Shown piece by piece: positions 23,901-35,900 of a stretch of DNA of 64,000 bases. Position 1 is the stretch's first letter. Each line of letters begins with the position of its first letter. Source of the DNA: Hsuehochloa calcarea (taxonomy: Eukaryota; Streptophyta; Magnoliopsida; Poales; Poaceae); NCBI GenBank assembly GCA_036346395.1, contig CM070613.1, positions 20,082,818 through 20,146,817 on the forward strand. Direction: 5' to 3'. The translations under genes were made by a program, and so were the position numbers. The notes under the pieces were generated by a model. The model was not told the DNA's origin and did not search any database. It saw nothing but the letters and a program-made list of their open reading frames with translations.

Positions 23901-26900
23901 CTACAATAATCCAAGATGATCACCTCTGAATTTCCCAAAAAAACAATGACATACAAGGTTAGGAACAAACCTTGATGTTTTGACAGGATCGAATACAGTT
24001 TGAGATGTAGTCATGAATAAATCCTGGCGGCAGATCTACTGCAGTAGTAAGCCTGTTAACAACTTCCATTGAATGTAGACTCATTTCCATGTGCACAAGA
24101 ATATCAAAGTAACTGTCAAACAAAAAGAAAAGTGTGTAAAGTGTTATGCGCAGAATAACACAATAGTTAAAAAAAAATAAAGAATAGAACAAATGAAACA
24201 TATGTTATACATACGCATCCATGTCAGTAGAGTTGATCAGCTTTGAAAGAACTTCAACAGCAACAGGCGGATTATGTTCAACAAGGTCCTGAAACGCAAA
24301 TTGTCAGACCATCAACATGAAGCATGGAAATGAATCAACATGTTGTCAATAGCGAGTACATACATGGAGCTTCTGTGGTGTCATCCCACAATGGTAAACT
24401 AGCTTCCAGTCCTTCGCTAATTCTACCACAACTTGCTGCAAGAAGTTATAAATCCGTTAGGCATGTAAAATGTTCCAGATAGCACAGTATAATAGCAGTT
24501 ATGAATCCGTTGTTACGTGCAACCCCACGTAAAATACTTATTTGGGCTGCTACGACCACTGCACGGAACATGCAGCGGGTAGTCGGCTACAACCACTATT
24601 GTACAAATATGTTCAGGTCTATGTATGAGCTATTTACTGCATATTCTGTGTTTCCAAATATACCATTCATATTTCATTTTGTAGTCCTATCACTGACTTT
24701 CCTATCTAGCTGTTTTCAATTCTTCTTTTTTGCAATAGGCATTTTCAATTCTTGACCACAAGATTCTGATGTCATCACAAACCCAATAGTTGGGCTGGCC
24801 CGCTGCCGCTCCTCGACTTGCACCTGGTATAGGTGTGTGTGTCCCAAATATGCATCTGTGATATTTATTCCTCCCACAGAAACAGCTTGAACTAACCAAG
24901 GAGCCCTTGTCATTGAGCAAAATTTACCAAGTTCCATGGTTCAGTCGAGAATGAAACACCTTAAATCAGGTTAATCACTAACGGCCTTGCCAAGACATAA
25001 GTCAGGCAAGGCCGGAACAGTGGAGAGAGGTTCACCATGATATTGTGTAAAATGAGTCACATGAAATAAATCATGGATCTGTCCCTTTGACGGAAGCTAC
25101 AGAATAGGTGACAGATCCAATCTTAGTGAGGACAAATGGCCAATCAAGGCTGTCATGGCGCCGCCTATGTGTCACCTAGTTGATAAGTCATCCCATCGGC
25201 TTGAAGCAGACGCCGGGGTCATTCGCCCAAGCCACAGGGACTTAGGCGAGCGCCTGGTAAAGCTGGGCGACGCCATGGTCGCCTGATCGTTGTCTAGCCG
25301 AGTCTAGCAAGCGCCTGGAGGGGTAAACCCCATTGAAAGGTAGGGTTTCACGTGAAAGGAGGGGAAATACAATAGATCTAGAGGCTGAGGCTTCGAGTAA
25401 GGCTGGGGACGAGCCGTCGGCACCATTGCTGTACGAAGAAGGTCGCTGCCTCCCTGCAGCTTGTTGCCATTGGCCTTGGCAGTCTTGGCCACCTTCCACT
25501 CCACATTGCCCTCCATTGAGGTCACCTCAGCTTAGGTCAGACTCCTCCCTCCTTTCTTCTTCTCCCTTTGCTCTGCTTCTTGCTCTGATTTTCTCTGCAT
25601 TTTGCTATGATTTTCTCTGGTTCTTGCTCTTATTTGGTATGCTCGTGCACTGCCTCTTGATCTCTGCTCTTGTTTTGCTCTGCTCATGCGCTGCTTCTTG
25701 CTCTCTGCTCTCATGCTCTACTCTACTTTTTCTCTCTGCTTTGCTATCTTCCTCTGCTTTGCTCGCTGCTTTTTGTTCTCTGCTTTGCTTTCTTGCTCTC
25801 TGCTATCTACTCCCTTCTTTTGCTCTTTGACTGTGGTGTGCTTACAGCTTGTGTGCGTACAGATGTCTGGGCAAGCTGCGGAGGGTGGTGAGACTTATTA
25901 TCCATCTAAGGATCTAAAGAGAAAGGCCAAGCCAAAGGACCCGAGATGGAAATATGCATTTTGGCCGACTGAAGACAAGTGCAATGTTCCATTTGTGGGA
26001 AGGCGTCAAGAGGTTTAAGCAACATCTCATTGGGGGTTTTCGGGATATTCTTAAGTGTCCCAACTCCCAACACAACTACTTAGATCATGAGAGAAATGCA
26101 AGCATGGATGAAAAAGACCACACGAAAGGTGTCTGTTAACATTGAAGAAGACAGTGGAGGGGAGGAGGCTGGTCGTGATGATAGAGTCCAAGAAGTACAG
26201 CCACAGCAGCAAGAAGCCAAGAAGCAACATCCTCTAGGGCCTCTCGTCCATCTCCATCTTCAAGTCCAGCTACAAGTCTCACATGTCCAACTCCAAGGCT
26301 AACCCCAAGTTCCAGGACAGCATCCAAAAGGAAAGCTGCAAGCCTACAACTGCTGCCTTGTTCAAGAAGCCAGCACCGCCGAAGCAAGCTAAAATTCCCG
26401 CAATGCTATTGATGTCTCCTGCAGAAGTAGTAAGGATCAGGGATAAAAACCAAACCGGCGGTTCTATGGTGGTGGCGGAAGCGATAACCGTGGATTCACG
26501 GATTTCTGAAAAAACCGGATGAAATTCGTTTGAATTTGCTTAAAAACCAGTCAAAATTCAAAAACTATAATTTGAATTTGCTAAATCGGGAAAAACCAGC
26601 CGGGTTTTCCGTTCGAACAGCACCCAGTAAGACCGATTCTGCATCACGCAGAAGTAGAGTTTTTTATCTATGGTAAGGATAAGACATACCCCAGGGGTTA
26701 ACCAACTCAACATGTGTAGGAGTGGAAAGAGCAAAGAAGAAAGACATACGGCGATCAAGTACATTGCTAAGTTCTTCTATGAGAACGACATTCCATTCAA
26801 TGCCACAAACGACATTCCATTCAATGCCACAAACTCAAGGAGCTATGAGGAGATGGTTGAAGCAATTGGGCAGTATGGGCATGGGCTGAAGCTGGCTAGT

Positions 26901-29900
26901 TATCATGAGTTGACGGTTCCATTGTTATAGAAGGAAAGGATGGAAGTAAGTTAGTTGAGGGCTAAGCATGAATTGTCTTGGAAAAATTATGGTTGCTCAC
27001 TATGTCATATGCATGGTCAGATAAGAGGGGAAGGCACTTGATCAATTTCCTAGTTAACAGTTTAAATGGGACTTTCTTCTTGGGGTCAGTTGATATATTA
27101 AGGTACATGATGCTAACTATTTGACCAACTTACTTCAGAAAAATATTAATGAGATCAATGCTGAGAATGTTGTTCAAGTAATCACCAACAATGGGGCTAA
27201 CTACAAGGCAGCGGGAAAGCTTCTAATGGAGAGATTCCCTAGTCTATATTGAACGTCGTGTGCTGCCCATTGTTTGGACCTCATGCTTGAGGATATTGGC
27301 GGTATGGTGGAGTTCAAGGACTGGATTGCCAAAGAAAAGCATGTAACAACATTCATCTATAGGCATTTGAGGCTTCTCGTTGCAATGAGGGAGTTGACGG
27401 GTGGGAGAGATCTTGTGAGGCCCACGACTACTCGGTTTGCGACCTCTTTCTACACTTTGCAAAGTATCTATAGGCATAGAGATGCTTTGAGAAAGCTCTT
27501 TGTTAGTGAAGATTGGTCTAGATTCAAATTGGGGAAAACTCAAACTTGGAAGAATGTGTCTGATGTTGTGCTCTCTACAGCATTTTGGAATGATGTGGAA
27601 GATTGCATAAAAGCATCATACCCTATTCTTATTGTGTTGAGGCTTATTGATGGTGATGAAAAGCCCGCAATGGCGGAGCTTACAATTGCTATGGATATGT
27701 GCAAGGTGAAGCTCAAGGAAAATTTCGCGAAGAAGGAGAGATTGTTGCACGGGAGCATAGAGATTGTTGATCGTCGGTGGGAGGAGCAAATGGAGCAAAA
27801 GTTACATGGGGTTGCTTTGTTTTTTAATCCACAAAGATTTTTTGGAATCTTGGAAAGTGGCATTGATCATGCAACGGCCATACGGAATACTTCTAATGAA
27901 GTGATGATGAAGATGTTTAGTAGTGATGAAAATTTTATTTCTACCATTGATGTCCTAGCCAATGACTATGAGCATACCTTTGCTACCTTCGATACCGCAC
28001 TAGCAAAGATGCAAAGGAAAAAAGAAGAGTTGTCGTGAATCCTACAACATTCAAATTTCAATAGTTCAATTAGCTCTTTACTTCTTTTGTAAGTTTTCCA
28101 TTTTCTGACATAGAGCTTTATGTTTGACACTATACCTTTTGGTTGATTGATGGAAATCGAATAGTGGCCTTGCTATCCCACTAAACAGGTTGAGAAGTGC
28201 ATTGTTGGTCTTTGTTGTTCTTTATCCGGTTGTGAACGCAATTGGAGCATATTTGATTTTGTAAGTATATAAAAAGCAAACAATAACTCATTCTTCAATT
28301 TTCAGATAAATAGATGCGACAAATTAGTTTAATTATAGGTTGTTTTGTGTGTTGTTTGATTGTTTCCAGCTCCATACCAAGAAGAGGAACCAGCTGGAGT
28401 TCAACAAATTGAATGATTTGGTTTACATCTCATATAACAAAAAGATTGCATCCAGGTTTCAAAAACTTCATGGACAAGGTAACAAATCCAACCCTCTGTT
28501 CCTAGAAGAGTTCTAATAGGACAATGAGTGGGTCGACAAGGATACTACAGCGGCTACTCAAGTGCATGCTGGTGAGGATGATCTTCTATGGTCTCATGTC
28601 GATGAGGCTCTCGATGCAACATCCTAAGTTCGTGGTCGCAATTTTCCTAGGAGAGCTTGTGGGTATGTCCAAGTGAACCAAGTCCAAGTTTATGGTCAAC
28701 GTCCATCTGCATCAATCGTGATCATGAGGAAGATGAGATGGTATGTGAATGTGATGATGAAGATGTTGAAGATGACTTTGGACATCCACCACCAACTTCT
28801 AATGAGAATGAAGCTGAGGATGGGAATGGGAATGAGTTAGAGTTGGATGATGAGTGAATTTGAAAGATGCAGATGAGAATAGAAGACTTCTGAGTTAATT
28901 TGTCATCATGAGATGGAGATGGTGCTCAAGAAGAAGACACACTACTATCACATTAGTTTATATTATGTTGTCTACTTATCTTGTCAGTTGTCACTTTGAG
29001 AAGTGAAAGGTGAAAACCTTGCTAGTTGCTAACTTGCTATTATGGACCTTATTATGGTAAATTGGTAATGTTATGTTAACTAACTTAGTTGTTATTTGGA
29101 GAATTTAGGGTATGATTAGTTGCTTACTTAATCTCCTGCCATATGAGGTTAAATATGAGGTATGTTTATTTAATTCCCTGCCATATGAGGTATTATATGA
29201 CGTATATTAATTTCATTTTCAGCCATGAGTTATTATTTGTTATTTTTACTACCGTCGTCTAACTCTCCATGGCAGACACTAAGGCACCTAGGTGTCCTGG
29301 TGCCCCGGGCTCGCGACAACTTGCCAGAGCATCATGACAACCTTGTGGACAATGATATAGATGAAGGTTGATCAAAAGTTCTTGAATATTGAAATGTTAC
29401 TGGAGTGTTTGGCATGCCCAAGGTTTTAAATCCCTTCAGTACAAGATTTAAAAAAACAACTATTTTACATATCTGATTTTACCTGTTCCCAATGGTTAAT
29501 TAGCTAGGAACAACCAATAATCGCTCAGAAAGCACTTTTGAACTCAAAGTTTAAATTTGACCTAGCAGCAACCTTGGTCAACAATCGACACCATCATCGC
29601 TCAGAAACCACTTTTGAACTCGAGGTTTAAATTTGACCTAGCAGCAACCTTGGTCAACAATCGACACAGTCATGTTCCTATCACTTGGCCTCCTTACACA
29701 ATTGTTGCTCCCTCCCTCTTCCCCTCTTTCTCTATGATCCTAGGTAGGATCATTTTCACGTTTGTAGGACTAGAATTGTATGATCGGATTGTAGGATCAT
29801 GTTTGGAATGGTACGACAAGACAAGACGTATAAGTGCTTCCTTGGGCATAACTAAGAATTCAAATCATCAAAGTTGTGTCATTCCACACACCTGTGTCCG

Positions 29901-32900
29901 CAGAACTTGCACACCATGTCCATAATTGTTTTGCCAAATCGGACACCCAAATCCAAGTCGGATTATGACTTGTGTATCCATTTTCGCGTAACACTACTTG
30001 TGTCCAAATTTTTTTTTGAATCGGACACCCAAATCCGAGTCGGATTATGACATGTGTATCCATTCCGCGCAACACTACTTCTTACACCTGTGTCCATGTC
30101 CGAGTAACACTAGCGAAAGGCCATCTTGTACAATCTGTTACGATACATCCAAACTTGATGTATTAGGTATAAGGGTCCACTATAGTAAAGAAGCACAACA
30201 CCATTGAGGTCATCGGGCCACTCATTAACTACTTGTGTTAGCTTTGATACACATTGCTTCTTAATCCCATCCTTTCAGAGTTAAGGGTAGTGATAGGGTC
30301 AATCCACCACGAGGCATAAGCTTGGATGGCTTGAAGGGATACGGGTAGATTATACTAACTGGTAATTCAAAAAATTACCACGTAAACCAGGAAGACATGC
30401 AAGCAAGAGATCATAAATCGTTACCACTAGACGCGCGGTGCAGTGGAAAAAGAGTTTGAGCAGCCTGATCCAACGTCGAGCGCGTCGATAAAGTGGTCGT
30501 AGTCGATCGTCCAACGTCCTCGGTACCGATCCTCTCTTCTAGCAACCTATCGCGTTCCTTGCGAAGGTCGTGGATCGCTCTCGTTCAGCACAGCAGCAAC
30601 CGCAACAGCACCTCTACGGTATCCACACGTCTAGGGATGGAACACCATACGCCGGTGTACTAGCACCAATGCGCACGGCATGGTCTTCGAGAAGATGGTG
30701 GCTAGGGTTTCGGTGGAGCAACTCACATAATCTCTCCCAACAGCCTCATACATCCTCTTATAAAGAACCCATGACGGATCCTATCCGAACTCGTTTGTTT
30801 CAACCCGTTAAGTGTGTGACCCTGTAGGTTCATGTGTAATCGGTTGCGACTCGGAAACTCTATTCCGACCACGAGTCGTTAGTGGTTCCTAGCAGGACAT
30901 AACGATTCCCGAATACATATAAATAATATCAGACGAACCTTAATGCAATATGATCTATGACCAGGTCCTTATCACTTACGATCAGCTCATATTTCTATAC
31001 GATCAGTTCATATTTAATCACGACTAGTTCGTAACTCCTTACGACCAATTTACGATTAGTCAGTGATTGTGTTCGACCAGTCTACTACCAGCTTGTATCT
31101 CCATACGACCAGTCAGTATCTAGTCGAACTGAACGACCTACTTGTGTATTCTCCCTTTACCTCACGATATCTTGTTGAACTCTAGGTGAGATAATTTGTC
31201 ATCCATGGACTGTTTAATACTTTTTTTGATTAAGTGACAGACAACTTCATGTGGTCGACTCTTCGACCACTAGTGGCATGGTCATGCATTTTATTTATCC
31301 GACCACATCAAGGGACCCAGAGATATCTCCTGCTATGTTAGGAGTGGCAAATCCTATATCCGACCAGTCACATCCCTCCGCATGTTTCATAGTATATCCG
31401 AAAGTTACCTTTATAACTACCCAGTTACGGAGTAGCGTTTGGCAACCCCTAAGTGTAGTATTTCACATGTACAAAACCATACTGATCTCAGGCCTAAAGA
31501 TTATACGTCATTATTGCTTGAGACCAGCTGATGACACATAAAATCATAACAATCTCAATAGTGCCTTAAGGTGGGTCAATCCAACACCATGCTCTGTAAC
31601 ATGTGTTCACATTATTGATTCGATATCTCTAAATCCATGACCAGTGAAACATGATCATCAATCAATACATGTGTCGGTCGATAAATCACTAGTGTACTAA
31701 CTAGTGACATCAGACCAGGGATACATTTAAAATGACATCATATAAGTTAAAGGAGCTTCACCAACAAGTCACATACTTGTCAATCTTTATAACATATGAT
31801 TCATTCAAGTAACAGAATAACACTTATTCAATAACTCATAAACATAGACGTGATACAATCATCTCTATAATTGCCTCTAAGGCATATCACCAACATGACT
31901 AAGCTCTACAGGTGGCCCATATGGCTCAAGCTCCCTTCCTCCCTCCAAGAGCCTATGTAGGATCATTTTCGTGTTCATTGAATTTGATAGGATCATGGTA
32001 GGGTCGTACCTTGAAAATGGTAAGATTTGGAATGGTCCGACAGGCCATATCAGTGCTTCCTTCAACAAGCCTAAGAATTCAAAGCATCCATGATGTGTGC
32101 GGAAGGCCGTCTTGTACAATTTGTCAGGATACATCCGAACTTGATCGTAGTTGGTAGGAGGGTCCACTATACTAAAGTGCAACACCATTGAGGTCACCAA
32201 GCCAATCATTACCTACACATCACTTAATCCCATCCTTACAGAATTGAGGTTAGCAGTAGGGCGCATGGTCTAAGGTTGGATGGCTAAGCTCTACAGGTAG
32301 CCAATATTGCTCAGCCTCCCCCCCACACACACAGGTATGATCATTTTCGAGTTGGTAGGATTGGGATCATATGACGGATAGTAAGATCATACCATGGAAA
32401 TGGTAGGACTTGGTTTGGAATGGTCCCACATGACGTATCGATCAGTGCTTCCTTGGGAATGACTAGAATTCGATGCATTCATGATGAGTGCGAAAGGGTG
32501 TCTTGTGTAATTTGTCAGGATACATTCGAACTTGATGGTAATTGGTATCAGGGTCCACCATAGAAAAGAAGTGCAACACCATTGAGGTCATCGAGACAGT
32601 CATTAACTGCTTGTGTTAGCTTATAGATACACATCGCTTCTTAACCCCATCCTTACAGAGTTGAGGGTAGCAATAGGGTCATACCACAACGAGGTCTAAG
32701 CTAGGATGAAGATTGATACTGTGCGATCACAGCTAAGCTCTAAAGGTAGACCATATGGCTCGGTAAAGAGACCATCGAACTCAGACATAGCTCCACCAAG
32801 AAGTTGTGGCATGTGCAAGCGAGCATGTGTGCGTTCGAGGGGGTGAACAAAGGTTGCAACCATAATATCACTCAAACAGGCGTCCTTGACCTCAACTAAG

Positions 32901-35900
32901 GATGCTCGTTGTTCCACTCGTCTGTCAAGTTGGCCATACAATGAAGAGAAAATATGTCATTTTGGTAAACTTTTAACTTTTCTCGTCTTTAGAACAATAT
33001 CCAAGTCTCCTATCTATAGGAGCCAAACAATTATGCTAATGTAACAAAATAAGAGTATCAAATCACTAAATAAGTCCAGCGAGAAAAATCTTATTTTTCC
33101 AAATTTAGCATTGGTCGCAACCCTATGGTTGGGTCGGCCTTTTACCACCTTTCCACTTGCGCCTGCTGTAGTACTTGCCGAAGAGTGTGTCTTTAACAGG
33201 CGGATCTATACATTTCTGTTATAGCATATATGCTAAATATTAGCATTAGACAACAAAAGGAAGGCTTTAAGAACTAGGATATTTCCTATAATGGACTACA
33301 TAAAAAAGTGAGCAACGTAGCACAAAGAAATGAGTGCTAACAACGTTTTAACTGCCCAATAGCGTAGTAGAGCAATAGACATCGCATAAGCAGCCTAAGT
33401 GCAATTGATTTAGACTAGTGTGACTAAATTCTTTTCGAAATTGCATAAAACTTCTTTCTTAGTTGCTTTGTTAGTCCCCATATTTCCATTTGTGTCAATA
33501 TTTGCTAAATGATTTATATAGGCCTGTTTTCAAATTATTTCAAATGGAACATAGACTCCTGAACTATTGATTAATTCAACATATAAAACATATGTACAAA
33601 GTATAGAAGAAATACATGAAAATCTATAAAAACAAAATGGTACAAAAAAATCAAAATTACCATAGTTTACTATCCCTATTTTTCCTATTTTATATCAGGC
33701 CTTCTTTCTTCAAAACAAATCGGATTCAAATCAACAAAACAATAGTTCCAGGGCCCTTAAACTATCAAACTTTGTCTAATCGGGCCCTTCCATTAGTTTG
33801 ACTAACGGTAGGCTGATGTGACACTTAACTCTTGCAACATGGGACTGTCAGGTGGGAACCAACTCACCAACATGCAGACTATAGGCAATCCATTCCACAT
33901 CACCTTTTCTATTTTTAGGAGAAAATATCGCAATTAGTACCACGGCTCTTCTCCTCTTTGGCACAATCAACATATCTTCGTGCCGTCAACATCCTCTCGC
34001 CGTCAACATCGTCAATGGGTATATCCTCATGTCACCTAGACCAGTGGTTGACTCAGTTCGTCACAAGCCACCTCAAGCTGCTGCTCGCAGCCTTGGCCCA
34101 TCAGGTGTTGCACTAAGCAACAGGAAGCCTCAAGTTGCCTTGCCTCACCGTGCCTTTGCACACTATAGCTTGTCGTCTTGGCCAGTCGGCAGTCGCACAC
34201 CAGCTTATCTCATTGACTACCGTCTCAGTTCGCCGCTCCATGAATGACTCCACGCCGCCTCATCACCATGCTTGCAGCCCGTATTCCCGCCTCATGCCAC
34301 CTCACCATGGCACTTGCCTCACATGCTCTCAACAGAAGCGTTCACTGCTGGCTACCACCATCACCAAATCCACCTTTGGCAGCGCCTCCACCCACTGCAC
34401 TCGTCGGCGACTTCATTGGATTTAGGAGGATGGCGACAACGGCGGCTTCACTTAGAGAGAAGAGGAAGGGTGGATAAGGGGGTGTGCGTGGAGCAGAGGT
34501 CCGTGGGTAGTTGTCGACCTTGTCCACTTTTTGCACTTTGGACATGGGCTCTGCTCACAAGGTTCTCTCCAATCAGATGGCTGCAGAGAACGGCTGCAGC
34601 TAAAATGTGGGCACCTATTACCTACCCACGTCAGTTGGTGTCCAGTTGGTAACCTCGCGTAGCGAGAGTTAATTGCAACATCAGCAAGCCATTAACCAAA
34701 CTACAGGAAGGACTTAATTACAAGAAGAAATGGATAGTTTGAGCCTTCGAGGGCTCAAATCAACAAAATAGCTCAGGTCTTATAGTGCTATTTTGCCTAT
34801 AAATATTCAGCAAAATGGAGGGATATAAACAACTGAAACAATTGAAAAAAGTGGAAATAATATTAAACAGTTTAACAAGAATAGGGAATTCTATTGATGA
34901 ATTTGAAGAAGAAACGTAGTTGTGTGAGACTTTGAAAAGGACAAAAATATCTACCTCCAGAATAAATAGGATCTCAATTTTTTCAATGAAAATGCATAAT
35001 GCTACTGGTCATCTAAGTTATCAGTTTAGTTAACCACAATATCAACATATCCATTTGAGAATAAGTGCAGAAGAGAACCTCCTGTTGGGCAGGTGCAAGT
35101 GGACCTTTACAGGCTCTTCCGACCAAATCTCGGATCGCAGCCCCTCGGCTAGTGTCAGCACACATGTTACCATCCCAAAGCAGCTCATGGTTGTTGTCCA
35201 GGTTCAGCCACTGTAACTGTAAATTCATTGAGAAGTATATTCATGTTCAGAAATAAAGATAATATAATATAAATAAACAACTATTAGCCAAAAATCTTAC
35301 CTCCCCTTCAAGTATTTCTAGTCTGGGGGGAGGGGGCCGTATCCATTGAGGAGGCAATCCTTTAAGTGGTGTTTGTTGAAGTAAACTAGCAACCACATTA
35401 TCTCTATTTGGTTTGGCTGATGATACCCTAGACATAATGAGAGAAGAACTTGATTCATAATCAGACCAATAAAAGTGGAAAATAAAGTCCAAGCTATGGA
35501 TGCCCATCAGCAGTCATTGCAAGAAGGTAGTTGAGCAGACATACTCTGATGAATTACCGCAGCTTTGAAAAACTTCTGGGTCAGGAATAGCACTTCTAAC
35601 AGTAGCAGCTCTGCAACTACTAGTGTATGGCTGGTGTTGTACAGCATTGCAGGAGTATTGTCTTTCAAACTGCTCTCTTGACAGTAACACCTATAAAACA
35701 GATGCCCTTCTGAACAATTAACACCCTACATATACTGGACATAGTTTTCATATCAACTGTGTCCACTCAATTTCATAATTATATAATATGATGGTATATG
35801 AATACCTGAGATTCATAAGAAGACTCCTTCAAGTAATCTGCAGCAGACTGCTTCAGGATCTGAACATAGGAAAACAAAATTATCATATAAATGCCAAGTA

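Larger units (their letters stand above)
25145..29345 (+). mobile_element. hAT transposon of a second family, in NOT11 intron 7
   Basis: The element is 4,201 bp. The left end CAAGGCTGTCATGGCGCC pairs with the reverse-complemented right end CAAGGTTGTCATGATGC. Flanks are TGGCCAAT (25137-25144) and TGGACAAT (29346-29353), an 8-bp target duplication with one mismatch. The left subterminal region is rich in GGCGCC and GGCGAC strings; the right end has GGCACCTAGGTG. The transposase is on the plus strand, opposite to NOT11. A 235-bp MITE is nested inside it. Confidence 0.88.

Noticed and set aside
26421..26657. 10-bp GCAGAAGTAG direct repeat as the target duplication of the MITE
   Set aside because: It overlaps the true boundary only by chance. 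The 8-bp GTAAGGAT repeat sits exactly next to matched hAT termini and explains the ends better.
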